Counted from the stretch's first letter, positions 28,677 through 37,012 are shown. The stretch is 64,000 nt of DNA from Nonomuraea wenchangensis (GCF_900111685.1 NZ_FOHX01000011.1:1-64000), one strand, 5' to 3'. The notes: generated by a model from the letters alone, not told the origin. A program made the numbers and translations.

Positions 28677-28712
28677 CGTTCAGAGCCGGCCCTTACACGT
28701 TCAGAGCCAGCC
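28677..28712. repeat. 15-bp direct repeat at a convergent gene end
   Basis: CGTTCAGAGCCGGCC (28677-28691) recurs with one change at 28698-28712. The second copy contains the corA stop codon. This mirrors the arrangement at the purA/GNAT junction. Confidence 0.7.
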
Positions 28713-29807
28713 GTTGCGGCGGAAGCCGCGGTGCAGGAGCACGCAGGCGGTGACCATCACGGCGAGCACCGCCGGATAGCCCCACACCTGCTTGGTCTCC
28801 GGCATGAAGTCGAAGTTCATCCCGTAGATGCCGGCGATCATGGTCGGCACCGCCAGGATGGCCACCCACGAGGAGATCTTGCGCATGTCCTCGTTGGCGA
28901 GGGCGTTCGACCGCGCGAGCGCGGCCTGCAGGATCGAGCTGCACAGCTCGTTGGAGGACTCCACCTGCTCGCAGACCCTCGACAGGTGGTCGCCGACGTC
29001 GCGGAAGTACTCGCGCATCTCCGCCGGGATCACCCGCCGCTGCGGCAGCGCGGACAGCGGCGCCTGCAACGGCGTGACCCCCCGCTTCATCTCCAGCATC
29101 TCCCGCTTGAGCTGGTAGATCCGGTTGATGTCGCGGGAGCTGACGTCGGCGAAGACGGTGGCCTCGACCTCTTCGAGTTCGAGCTGCATGAGGTCGGCCA
29201 CCTGGAGGTACTGGTCCACGACGTGGTCGGCGATGGCGTGCAGCACGCCGGCCGGGCCGCGGTTCATCAGCTTGGGCTTGTCCTCAAGGCGCTCGCGCAC
29301 GATCGTGAGCGGGCAGTGCTCGCCGTGCCGGACCGTGATCACGAAGTCGGCGCCGAGGAAGACCATGATCTCGCCGGTGGCGATGATCTCGTTGTTGCCG
29401 CTCGACTGGTCGTGGTCGAGGTAGGCGATGGTCTTGAGGACCATGAACAACGAGTCGCCGTACCGCTCGACCTTGGGGCGCTGGTGGGCCTTGACGGCGT
29501 CCTCGACGGCCAGCGGGTGCAGGCCGAACACCTCCGACAGCCACTCGACCTCGGGGGACTCGGGCTCGTGCAGGCCGACCCAGACGAAGGCGTTGGCGCC
29601 GTCGGTGTCCTTGTTGTGCTCGCGTACGAGGTCGAGCGCCTCGGCGATGCCCGTGGCCGGGACCTTCTTGCCGCGCACGTACGCGCCGAACTCGACGACG
29701 GACTGCACCGGCGGCACACAGGGGACGGCGGCCGGCTTCACCATCGGGTGAGAGGCCCGCTGCATAGGGTAACGGTTGATACGACGGAAAAGCGTGGACG
29801 AGCGCAT
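28701..29807 (-). CDS. corA: CorA-family magnesium/cobalt transporter
   Basis: A 368-residue CorA channel. The large cytoplasmic domain (1-300) is followed by two membrane helices; the pore signature YGMNF lies at the end of TM1 (WVAILAVPTMIAGIYGMNF) with the periplasmic loop FMPETKQVWG, and TM2 is AVLAVMVTACVLLHRGF. The start MRSSTLF at 29807 has AAGGG 6 bases upstream. The upstream region carries a 27-codon leader reading frame and several inverted repeats that may control expression (separate entries). Convergent with the phosphodiesterase gene. Confidence 0.95.
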   Translation of the reverse strand: MRSSTLFRRINRYPMQRASHPMVKPAAVPCVPPVQSVVEFGAYVRGKKVPATGIAEALDLVREHNKDTDGANAFVWVGLHEPESPEVEWLSEVFGLHPLAVEDAVKAHQRPKVERYGDSLFMVLKTIAYLDHDQSSGNNEIIATGEIMVFLGADFVITVRHGEHCPLTIVRERLEDKPKLMNRGPAGVLHAIADHVVDQYLQVADLMQLELEEVEATVFADVSSRDINRIYQLKREMLEMKRGVTPLQAPLSALPQRRVIPAEMREYFRDVGDHLSRVCEQVESSNELCSSILQAALARSNALANEDMRKISSWVAILAVPTMIAGIYGMNFDFMPETKQVWGYPAVLAVMVTACVLLHRGFRRNGWL

Positions 29808-29836
29808 GGCAGTCCCTTTCCGCCCGACATGGCGCG

Positions 29837-29942
29837 CTCCACGCGACGAAAAAGTCACCTCACTGGCGTGGAGGCACGATCAGGCTGCCTGATTGGAGTG
29901 GTCGGGGGCATACGGGAAGTACGTGCATGAGTGGCACGTACT
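29837..29942 (-). promoter_or_regulatory. Structured corA leader: inverted repeats and terminator-like hairpin
   Basis: Read on the minus strand: AGTACGTGC and GCACGTACT (29942-29918) form a perfect 9-bp stem with a 7-base loop; ATCAGG and CCTGAT (29893-29879) flank 3 bases; then CCTCCAC-GCCA-GTGAGG (29874-29858, one bulge) is followed by TGACTTTTT, resembling an intrinsic terminator. Its 5' arm can alternatively pair as CTCCACGC (29873-29866) with GCGTGGAG (29844-29837). Mutually exclusive stems of this kind are typical of regulatory leaders; folding was done by eye only. Confidence 0.45.
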
Positions 29943-29963
29943 GCTGGGATCACCAGGATTCAT
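29880..29963 (-). CDS. Putative 27-residue leader peptide upstream of corA
   Basis: A 28-codon frame beginning MNPGDPSSTCHSC and ending in NQAA, with a strong Shine-Dalgarno (TTGGAGGT, 9 bases before the ATG). It contains four prolines, two of them followed or preceded closely by aspartate (NPGDP, APDH), and a CxxC. It stops 73 bases before the corA start. Codons 8-15 are built from the perfect inverted repeat, and the stop lies in the second one. Position and composition recall the MgtL-type leader peptides of magnesium transporter genes, but homology cannot be claimed. It could also be a chance frame. Confidence 0.4.
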   Translation of the reverse strand: MNPGDPSSTCHSCTYFPYAPDHSNQAA

Positions 29964-30147
29964 CCCGGACCACCTCCAATCGCAAGAGACGCCGCAAAGC
30001 CGCCTTAACCTACCACAGGCGGGTGAACTCAAACGACGATACCCTTCCGGCGGCACACCTCTCAGGGAGAACCGCGCGAAGTTCACCGGCTCTTCCGGCA
30101 TTCGACGCATCCGAGACCTGCACCGGCTTGCGGTCCCCCGGGCCTGC

Positions 30148-30161
30148 GACAATGGAGCCCG
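30148..30161 (+). promoter_or_regulatory. purD: -10 element for leaderless purD
   Basis: GACAAT at 30148-30153 lies 7 bases before GTG 30161, so transcription would start on or next to the start codon. No clear -35 is seen. The rest of the 29964-30147 stretch contains no recognisable gene on the plus strand. Confidence 0.4.
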
Positions 30162-31375
30162 TGCGCGTTCTAGTCATTGGATCCGGAGGGCGTGAGCACG
30201 CCCTGTGCCGTTCGCTGAAGCTCGACCCGCAGGTCACCGAGCTCCATTGTGCCCCCGGCAACGCGGGCATCGAGCAGGTCGCGACCGTCCACGCGGTCGA
30301 TCCGCTCGACCCCGGGCAGGTGGCCGAGCTGGCCACGCGGCTGCGGGCCGACCTCGTCGTGGTCGGGCCCGAGGCCCCGCTCGTGGCCGGCGTGTCCGAC
30401 GCGGTGCGCGAGGCGGGCATCGCCTGCTTCGGTCCCTCACGCGACGCGGCCATGATCGAGGGCTCCAAGGCGTTCGCCAAGGAGATCATGATCGCCGCCG
30501 ACGTGCCCACCGCGCGGGCCTTCACCTGCTCGACCGAGCAGGAGGCCGCGGCGGCGCTCGACGAGTTCGGCGCCCCCTACGTCGTCAAGGACGACGGGCT
30601 CGCGGCCGGCAAGGGCGTCGTGGTCACCGACGACCGCGAGCGCGCGCTGGCGCACGCGCGGGCCTGCGAGCGGGTCGTCATCGAGGAATACCTCGACGGC
30701 CCCGAGGTGTCGCTGTTCGCGCTCTGCGACGGCAGCACCGCCGTGCCGCTCCAGCTCGCCCAGGACTTCAAGCGCGCCTACGACGGCGACGAGGGCCCCA
30801 ACACCGGCGGCATGGGCGCCTACACCCCGCTGCCCTGGGCCCCCGAAGGGCTGACCGACCAGGTCATGCGGGAGATCGTCCACCCCACGATGGCCGAGCT
30901 GTCCCGGCGCGGGCTGCCCTACCAGGGGGTGCTCTACGTCGGGCTGGCGCTGACGGCGAAGGGGCCGAAGGTCGTCGAGTTCAACGCGCGCTTCGGCGAC
31001 CCCGAGACCGAAGCCCTGCTCGACCGGCTGGAGACGCCGCTCGGCGGCCTGCTCATGGCCTGCGCCACCGGCGAGCTGGGGCTCGACCCGGTCTTCAGGC
31101 CGGGCGCTGCGGTCACCGTGGTGATCGCGGCCGAGGGCTACCCCGAGGCGCCGGTCAAGGGCGACCCGATCACCGGGCTCGCCGACTCCGAGCACGCTTA
31201 TGTCCTGCACGCCGGCACCACCCGCGAGGGCGGGGAGGTCCGCTCCGCGGGCGGCCGGGTGCTGGCCGTGGTCGGCAACGGCCCCGACCAGGAGAGCGCC
31301 CGCGCCAACGCCTACGACCTGGTGGCCCGCATCGGGCTGCGCGGCTCCCACCACAGGACGGACATCGCCCGATGA
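30161..31375 (+). CDS. purD: Phosphoribosylamine-glycine ligase
   Basis: A 404-residue ATP-grasp enzyme (GARS) making glycinamide ribonucleotide in purine synthesis. Motifs: VRVLVIGSGGREHAL at the N-terminus, VVGPEAPLVAGV, the ATP-grasp loop YVVKDDGLAAGKGVVV, FKRAYDGDEGPNTGGMGAY and EFNARFGDPE. GTG 30161 is chosen because family members begin (M/V)RVLVIG and a -10-like GACAAT 7 bases upstream suggests a leaderless message; ATG 30152 is an in-frame alternative. The stop overlaps the purC start (ATGA), so the two are translationally coupled. Confidence 0.96.
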   Translation: MRVLVIGSGGREHALCRSLKLDPQVTELHCAPGNAGIEQVATVHAVDPLDPGQVAELATRLRADLVVVGPEAPLVAGVSDAVREAGIACFGPSRDAAMIEGSKAFAKEIMIAADVPTARAFTCSTEQEAAAALDEFGAPYVVKDDGLAAGKGVVVTDDRERALAHARACERVVIEEYLDGPEVSLFALCDGSTAVPLQLAQDFKRAYDGDEGPNTGGMGAYTPLPWAPEGLTDQVMREIVHPTMAELSRRGLPYQGVLYVGLALTAKGPKVVEFNARFGDPETEALLDRLETPLGGLLMACATGELGLDPVFRPGAAVTVVIAAEGYPEAPVKGDPITGLADSEHAYVLHAGTTREGGEVRSAGGRVLAVVGNGPDQESARANAYDLVARIGLRGSHHRTDIAR

Positions 31376-32208
31376 AGCACGTGCACTCCGGCAAGGTACG
31401 CGACCTCTACGAGACCGACGACGGCCTGCTGCTGATGGTGGCCTCCGACCGGATCTCCGCCTTCGACCACGTGCTGCAGCCCGACATCCCCGACAAGGGG
31501 GCTGTTCTCACGCAGCTCTCGCTGTGGTGGTTCGATCAGCTCAAGGACATCGTGCCCAACCACGTGGTGGCCCCCGGCGACGAGGCGCGCGCCGTGCTGT
31601 GCCGGCCGCTGCGGATGGTGCAGGTCGAGTGCGTGGCGCGCGGTTACCTCGCGGGCGGCGGGCTGAGCGAATACCGGGCGGGCGGCGCGGTCTCCGGCGT
31701 GCCGCTGCCCGAGGGGCTGAAGGACGGCTCGCGGCTGCCCGAGCCGATCTTCACGCCCTCGACGAAGGCGCCGCAGGGCGAGCACGACGAGCCGATCCCG
31801 TACGAGCGGGTGGTGGAGGAGATCGGCGCGGAGACCGCCGCGGAGCTGCGCAGGATCACGCTGGCCGTCTACACGCGCGGCGCGCAGATCGCCGCAGAGC
31901 GCGGCATCATCCTCGCTGACACCAAGATCGAGCTCGGCTGGGACGCCGACGGCGTGCTGACGCTGGGCGACGAGGTGCTGACGCCCGACTCCTCACGGTT
32001 CTGGCCGGCCGACGAATGGCGGCCGGGCCGGTCCCAGCCGTCTTTTGACAAGCAATATGTACGCGACTGGCTACTTTCGCCCGAATCTGGATGGGACAAA
32101 TCCTCCGGAAACCCCCCACCCCGACTTCCCGATCACGTTGTCGAACGCACCCGGCAGCGATACCTAGAAGCGTATGAGCGGCTCACGGGGGCTCCCTTTA
32201 GCGGATGA
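31372..32208 (+). CDS. purC: Phosphoribosylaminoimidazole-succinocarboxamide synthase
   Basis: A 278-residue SAICAR synthetase, condensing CAIR with aspartate. Motifs: HSGKVRDLYE near the start, ASDRISAFDHVL, VECVARGYLAGGG, FTPSTKAPQGEHDEPI, and LADTKIELGWD followed by DEVLTPDSSRFW. The start ATG 31372 overlaps the purD stop. The larger frame running through purD is a shadow. The 3' end becomes slightly lower in GC (around 32041-32130) but the frame is intact and full-length. Confidence 0.96.
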   Translation: MKHVHSGKVRDLYETDDGLLLMVASDRISAFDHVLQPDIPDKGAVLTQLSLWWFDQLKDIVPNHVVAPGDEARAVLCRPLRMVQVECVARGYLAGGGLSEYRAGGAVSGVPLPEGLKDGSRLPEPIFTPSTKAPQGEHDEPIPYERVVEEIGAETAAELRRITLAVYTRGAQIAAERGIILADTKIELGWDADGVLTLGDEVLTPDSSRFWPADEWRPGRSQPSFDKQYVRDWLLSPESGWDKSSGNPPPRLPDHVVERTRQRYLEAYERLTGAPFSG

Positions 32209-32288
32209 TTCGGCTGGGTCATCTGGTGCGAGCGACTACTGTTGGCCCGATCGACCCCTTCCCCGTTGATTTCAAGGAGCCGCACGAA

Positions 32289-33554
32289 ATGGTCCGTTAC
32301 CGCGTGCGCGGTGGCAACGCACTGCGTGGAACCGCGTTCATCCAGGGCGCGAAGAACGCCGTGCTACCCATGATCGGTGCGGCCCTTCTCGCCGCCACGG
32401 GGCGCACCGTCCTGCGCAACGTGCCGATCATCGAGGACGTCCGGCGCGCGGTCGAGCTGGCCGAGGCCGTGGGCGCCTACGTCGAGCTGCACGAGTCCGA
32501 GCGCACGCTGGTCATCGACGCCTCCAGGGTGAGCAGCCCCGTGCTGCCCGCCGAGATCGCGCGGCGCTTCCGCGGCTCGGTGCTGTTCACCCCCGCGCTG
32601 CTGCACCGCCTCGGCGAGGCGATCGTCGAAGGGGTCGGCGGTTGCAACCTCGGCAGCCGCAACCTCGACTTCCACTACCTCGGCTACAAGCGCCTCGGCG
32701 CGATCGTGGACGAGGAGGAGACCGTCATCCACGTCAAGGCCAGCGGCCTGACCGGCGCGACGCTCTACCTCGACACCCCGTCCCACACCGGCACCGAGAA
32801 CCTCATCATGGCCGCCTGCCTGGCCAAGGGCACGACCGTGATCGAGAACGCCGCGCTGGAGCCCGAGGTGCTCGACGTCATCGACATGCTCACCAAGATG
32901 GGCGCGCGCATCAGCGGCGGCGGCACCGGGTTCATCACCGTCGAGGGCGTGGAGGAGCTGCACGCGGTCGAGCACACCGTGATGCCCGACCGGCTCGACG
33001 CCGGCGTGTTCGCGATGGCCGCGGCGATCACCGGGGGCGAGCTCAACCTCGTCGGCACCGGCCTCGACCTCGGCGTCGTGCGCTACAAACTGGAGCAGAT
33101 GGGCGTCGAGTTCGCCCGCCAGGGCGCGGTGCTGCACGTGCGCTGCGAGGGCCCGCTGCGCCCGATCAACATCATCACCGACACCTATCCCGGTTTCGCC
33201 ACCGACCTCCAGTCGCCGATGATGACGGTCGCGGCCCTCGCCGAGGGCACCAGCTACATCCACGAGCGCATCTTCGACGGCCGCTTCGCGCTGGCCGGCG
33301 AGCTCAACAAGATGGGCGCCAACGTCGAGGTGGACGGCAGCCGCGCGGTGGTGCGCGGGCGCACCCCGCTGACCGGCGCCCAGGTGACCGCGCACGACCT
33401 GCGCTCCGGGATCGCACTGGTGCTCGCCGGCCTCGCGGCCGAGGGCGAGACCGTCATCGACTCGGGTTACCTGATCGACCGCGGCCACGCGCATCTCGCC
33501 GCGCGAATGCGCGCGCTCGGCGCGGACATTACACGAGAGATTTCCGAACACTAA
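32289..33554 (+). CDS. murA: UDP-N-acetylglucosamine 1-carboxyvinyltransferase
   Basis: A 421-residue EPSP-like enzyme transferring enolpyruvyl from PEP to UDP-GlcNAc, the first committed peptidoglycan step. GAKNAVLPM holds the catalytic Lys/Asn. The loop Cys attacked by fosfomycin is present in EGVGGCNLGSRNLD, in contrast to the Cys-to-Asp change of mycobacteria. The Asp in FATDLQSPMM and EGETVIDSGYLIDRG near the end are standard. ATG 32289 has AAGGAG 9 bases upstream. Actinomycetes often carry two murA genes; which one this is cannot be told. Confidence 0.93.
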   Translation: MVRYRVRGGNALRGTAFIQGAKNAVLPMIGAALLAATGRTVLRNVPIIEDVRRAVELAEAVGAYVELHESERTLVIDASRVSSPVLPAEIARRFRGSVLFTPALLHRLGEAIVEGVGGCNLGSRNLDFHYLGYKRLGAIVDEEETVIHVKASGLTGATLYLDTPSHTGTENLIMAACLAKGTTVIENAALEPEVLDVIDMLTKMGARISGGGTGFITVEGVEELHAVEHTVMPDRLDAGVFAMAAAITGGELNLVGTGLDLGVVRYKLEQMGVEFARQGAVLHVRCEGPLRPINIITDTYPGFATDLQSPMMTVAALAEGTSYIHERIFDGRFALAGELNKMGANVEVDGSRAVVRGRTPLTGAQVTAHDLRSGIALVLAGLAAEGETVIDSGYLIDRGHAHLAARMRALGADITREISEH

Positions 33555-33695
33555 AAAACGGCGGAAAAACCTCGTTGAGCTGCTAGGACATACTGTCGGG
33601 CGGTCAACCAGAACGGCTTTCCGGAAAAGTCGGGCGTGACATTACGGCCCCCGCGAGCGATCGTTCCAAAAGAGAGCACTGCAACGGACGGCAGG

Positions 33696-35045
33696 ATGGG
33701 ACGAACATTGGTCGAGAGGGCCGAAGAAACTCCCCGAGTGTCACGCCCGGGCGCCATGACCCCGGACCTCACCATCGGCGTGGTCGGACCCCACGACCTG
33801 GTCGAGCGGGTCATGCTGATGGGTCACGCCGCTGCACCGCTGCCGTGTCGCCTTGTCGCCGCCGCTTATCGCGACGAGCAGGAGGCGCCCGACAAGGTGA
33901 CGCGGCTCGGTCCAGGTGTCGACGCGTGTCTGTTCGCCAGCCCGGTCCCTTATGACCTGGCCCGGCGTTCCGGCGTGTTGACGATGCCCGCGACCTACGT
34001 ACAACTCGGCGGAGCGGCATTGGTGGCGGCGTTGGCGAAGGCGGCGCTGGACACTCGGATCGACCCCCAGAGGGTCAGCATCGACGTGATAAGCCGGGCG
34101 GACGTCGAGGAGGCGTACACCGACCTCGGCATCCCGGCCACGGACGTGCACAGCCGCGACGAGCCGGGAGCCACCGGCACGATCGCGGCCTACCACGAAC
34201 GCCTGGCTCGCCAGGGGGTCACCACGGGGGCGCTCACCTGCCTCCCCGCGGTGGCCGAACGCCTGCACGCGGCGGGGGTGCCGGTCATCAGGATCCGGCC
34301 CACCTCGGCGGCGGTGCGCACGGCGTTGCACACCGCGGCGCTGCTCGGCGCGCACCACCGGCTGGAGGAGTCGCAGCTCACCGTGGTGCTGGTGGAGGTG
34401 CCGACGCTGCGCGAGCCCGTGCGCCGCGCCGCGCCCCGCTACTGGCGCGACGAGCTGCGGCTGTCGCTGCACCGGCTGCTGGTCCAGGAGGCGAACCGGA
34501 TCAACGCCACCGTCTGGCCGATCGACGATCACAGCTACCTGGTCACCGCGACCAGGGGCTCGATCGCGGCGGCCACCGACGGGTTCCGGGTGTTGCCGTT
34601 CGCCGCGCGGATCCGCGACGAGCTGGGGCTGGCGGTCGAGGTGGGCGTGGGCATGGGGCGGACGACGCACGACGCGGAGTCGCACGCGCGGGCCGCGCTG
34701 GCCCGCACCCAGGCGGGCAAGCAGGCACAGGGCTTCGCCGTGGACCGCGAGGGGCGGGCGCTCATCCCGGCCCCGCGGATGCCGCCCGCCGGGGGCACCG
34801 CGCTCAAGCCGAAGGGCGTCGAGGTGCTGGCCAGGCTGGCGGCGAAGCTGGAGGGCGGCGACACGGTGGTGGACGCGGAAGGAGCGGGCAAGATGCTGGG
34901 GGTCACCCCCCGGACGGCCCGGCGGTTGCTGCGCACGTTGGTTGACGAGGGACTCGCGTGGCCGCTACCGCCCAACCGCACCCCGCAGCCGGGCCGGCCC
35001 CGGCAGCTCTACCGGCTGATCGTGGAGAAGCTGGGCCCGAGGTGA
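33696..35045 (+). CDS. Regulator with cyclase-fold-like domain and C-terminal winged helix
   Basis: About 449 residues; start uncertain (ATG 33696 preceded by GGACGGCAGG; 33636 and 33756 also possible). Residues ~20-220 form an alpha/beta region beginning DLTIGVVGPHDLVERV, like a nucleotide- or ligand-binding fold. Residues ~230-350 (LRLSLHRLLVQEANRINATV to HARAALART) look like a degenerate GGDEF or GTP-cyclohydrolase III fold without a GGDEF motif. The end (MLGVTPRTARRLLRTLVDEGL, then GRPRQLYRL) is a winged helix. It is probably a transcription factor sensing a small molecule. It resembles proteins I have seen in actinomycetes without an assigned role. Confidence 0.6.
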   Translation: MGRTLVERAEETPRVSRPGAMTPDLTIGVVGPHDLVERVMLMGHAAAPLPCRLVAAAYRDEQEAPDKVTRLGPGVDACLFASPVPYDLARRSGVLTMPATYVQLGGAALVAALAKAALDTRIDPQRVSIDVISRADVEEAYTDLGIPATDVHSRDEPGATGTIAAYHERLARQGVTTGALTCLPAVAERLHAAGVPVIRIRPTSAAVRTALHTAALLGAHHRLEESQLTVVLVEVPTLREPVRRAAPRYWRDELRLSLHRLLVQEANRINATVWPIDDHSYLVTATRGSIAAATDGFRVLPFAARIRDELGLAVEVGVGMGRTTHDAESHARAALARTQAGKQAQGFAVDREGRALIPAPRMPPAGGTALKPKGVEVLARLAAKLEGGDTVVDAEGAGKMLGVTPRTARRLLRTLVDEGLAWPLPPNRTPQPGRPRQLYRLIVEKLGPR

Positions 35046-35188
35046 CCCGTTCCGGCGGGGTCGGTCCTGTACTCGGCAAGGGGTCGTGGTGACCGGCGTT
35101 TTGACCGACGCTGTCACCTTTGCGCACCTGCGCATTGACACTTGCCCAGTTGTTGGTTGACCCGGCCGGATCCGGGTATGTTCTCGGA

Positions 35189-35230
35189 CGCCCCCGATCG
35201 ACAAGATTCGGACGGGGGCGCCAACTTTTT
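35189..35230 (+). terminator. Strong hairpin with T-tract downstream of the regulator gene
   Basis: CGCCCCCG (35189-35196) and CGGGGGCG (35213-35220) form an 8-bp GC stem with a 16-base loop, followed by CCAACTTTTT. It lies 145 bases after the regulator stop. A possible promoter (TTGGTT 35153-35158, 18-base spacer, TATGTT 35177-35182) sits directly before the hairpin. A 16-bp perfect palindrome follows at 35272-35287. Confidence 0.5.
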
Positions 35231-35310
35231 CGGCCACCGGCCGCCAGAAGGCCGCTGCGCGGCGCTGTAGTGGCGCTGCGCAGCGCCGTGGGCTCCGCGA
35301 CGGGTTCCGG

Positions 35311-35826
35311 TCAGCAGCCGCAGGCGATGGCCCCTACCGGTGCCGTGAGCGGGTCGGCCACCGGTGCCGCTAGCGCGCCGGCCACCGGCGCCGTGAGCGG
35401 GTCGGCCGGTCGGCGGGTGACGCCGGAGGCGGTCTCGACCGCGAAGCCCTCCCGCGCCCAATACTCGAAGCCGCCGATCATCTCCTTGACCTGGTAGCCG
35501 AGGCGGGCGAACTCCAGGGCGGCGCGGGTCGCGCCGTTGCAGCCCGGCCCCCAGCAGTAGGTGACCACCTGGGCGTCCGGCGGCACGAGCCCGGCGGCCC
35601 GATCGGCGATCTCGCGGGTGGGCAGGTGGACCGCGCCCGGCACGTGCCCCTGGTCCCAGCTCTCCCTGCTGCGGGAGTCGATCACCACGAGGCCGGGCAG
35701 GTCGGCGGCGAGGCCGGCGGCGACGTCGGAGACGTCGGTCTCGAACGTCAGGCGGGCGGCGAAGTGGGCGACGGCCGCAGTGTTGACAGCAGGCATGTTG
35801 GCAGCAGGCATGTTGACAGCAGGCAT
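35311..35826 (-). CDS. Rhodanese-like sulfurtransferase
   Basis: A 171-residue single rhodanese domain. The active-site loop Cys lies in TYCWGPGCNGATRAA; other motifs are VVIDSRSRESWDQGHVPGAV and LGYQVKEMIGGFEYW. The start ATG 35826 has GGAGGAG 5 bases upstream, but the next two 15-base repeat units each begin with ATG too, giving three possible starts. The C-terminal 30 residues are a Pro/Ala repeat (PLTAPVAGALAAPVADPLTA) ending in CGC, which may be a metal- or sulfur-binding tail. Sulfur transfer or detoxification is likely; the acceptor is unknown. Confidence 0.88.
   Translation of the reverse strand: MPAVNMPAANMPAVNTAAVAHFAARLTFETDVSDVAAGLAADLPGLVVIDSRSRESWDQGHVPGAVHLPTREIADRAAGLVPPDAQVVTYCWGPGCNGATRAALEFARLGYQVKEMIGGFEYWAREGFAVETASGVTRRPADPLTAPVAGALAAPVADPLTAPVGAIACGC
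35781..35825 (-). repeat. Three 15-bp units at the rhodanese N-terminus
   Basis: Units at 35781-35795, 35796-35810 and 35811-35825 (TGTTGACAGCAGGCA, one variant base in the middle unit) encode MPAVN, MPAAN and MPAVN. Each unit begins with an in-frame ATG. Confidence 0.85.
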
Positions 35827-35989
35827 GGGACTCCTCCCGGTACGGACTTCCGGACGCCGCGATCCTGGCAGCCGGTACAGGGACCCCGACAGTGGCACGA
35901 ATGCCCACTATCGCTCATATTTCGCCACCCGTCCCACAGTCCGATACCCGCGAGCGTTCTGTCACACCCGCCCGGTAAAGTCACGAGCC

Positions 35990-36946
35990 ATGACCGGCAA
36001 CGCTGCTGACACCCCCCGCCCCCTCATGGTCTGGGGTGCGTTGGCCATCGTCTACGTGGTGTGGGGCTCGACCTACCTCGGCATCAAGATCGCCATCGAG
36101 ACCATGCCGCCGATGCTCAGCGGCTCACTCCGGTTCGCCGTCGCCGCCCTCCTGCTGGGTGCCTTCCTGCTGGTCAGGAAGGGCAAGGCCCCGTTCCGCA
36201 TGTCGGGCCGCCAGTTCGGCGGGGCCGCGCTGGTCGGGCTGCTGCTGCTGACCGGCGGCAACGGCATGGTGGCCGTGGCCGAGCAGCACATCTCCACCGG
36301 CCTCGCCGCGCTGCTCGTCGCGTCGGTGCCGCTCTGGCTGGTGGTGTTCCGCATCGCGGCCCGTGACCGGCCCGCGCTGCTCACGCTGCTGGGCGTGCTG
36401 GTCGGCTTCGGCGGGGTCGCCGCGCTGTCGATCGGCGGCGGCGGCGAGGCGGCGAGCACGACCGGGATCGTGGTGATCCTGGTGGCCTCGCTGTCGTGGT
36501 CGATCGGGTCGTTCCTGTCGGCGCGCATCCCGATGCCGCCCAACGTGTGGGCGGCCAGCGCGGTCGAGATGGCGGCGGGCGGTCTCGGCCTGCTGGTGAC
36601 CGGGCTGTCGTTCGGCGAGCGACTCGACGTGGCGGCGGTCTCCGGGCGCTCGTGGGCGGGCCTGGTCTACCTGATCCTGGTGGGCTCGCTCGTGGGCTTC
36701 ACCGCCTACACCTGGCTGCTCGGCAACGCGCCCATCTCGCTGGTGTCCACCTACGCCTACGTCAACCCGGCCGTCGCGGTCGTGCTCGGCGTGCTCGTGG
36801 TCAACGAGGTGGCCACGCCGCAGATGATCGCCGGCGGCGCGGTCATCCTGGTGGGCGTCGCCCTGGTGGTCTCCACCGAGCGACGCGCCAAGGTCAGGAC
36901 CGCGGCCACCGCCGAAGAGGTCCAGGTTCAGACGAGCAGTTCCTGA
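35990..36946 (+). CDS. EamA/DMT-family transporter
   Basis: A 318-residue membrane protein with ten predicted helices in two EamA halves. The first begins LAIVYVVWGSTYLGIKIAIE and the second GIVVILVASLSWSIGSFLSA, each with the family's WGS or WSIGS motif. The C-terminal helices include LVSTYAYVNPAVAVVLGVLV, the conserved YxNP region. Members export amino acids or metabolites; substrate unknown. ATG 35990 follows GTCACGAGCC. Divergent from the rhodanese gene by 163 bases. Confidence 0.92.
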   Translation: MTGNAADTPRPLMVWGALAIVYVVWGSTYLGIKIAIETMPPMLSGSLRFAVAALLLGAFLLVRKGKAPFRMSGRQFGGAALVGLLLLTGGNGMVAVAEQHISTGLAALLVASVPLWLVVFRIAARDRPALLTLLGVLVGFGGVAALSIGGGGEAASTTGIVVILVASLSWSIGSFLSARIPMPPNVWAASAVEMAAGGLGLLVTGLSFGERLDVAAVSGRSWAGLVYLILVGSLVGFTAYTWLLGNAPISLVSTYAYVNPAVAVVLGVLVVNEVATPQMIAGGAVILVGVALVVSTERRAKVRTAATAEEVQVQTSSS

Positions 36947-37012
36947 GTCGTACGAGGTGCCGGCGTCCGGCGATCGGGGATAAAAGGGTCGTTCGCCGCG
37001 ACGGATCTGGCG

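Noticed and set aside
32640..32680. Possible fosfomycin-resistant MurA
   Set aside because: The active-site Cys is present (GGCNLGSR), so no Cys-to-Asp resistance change is indicated.
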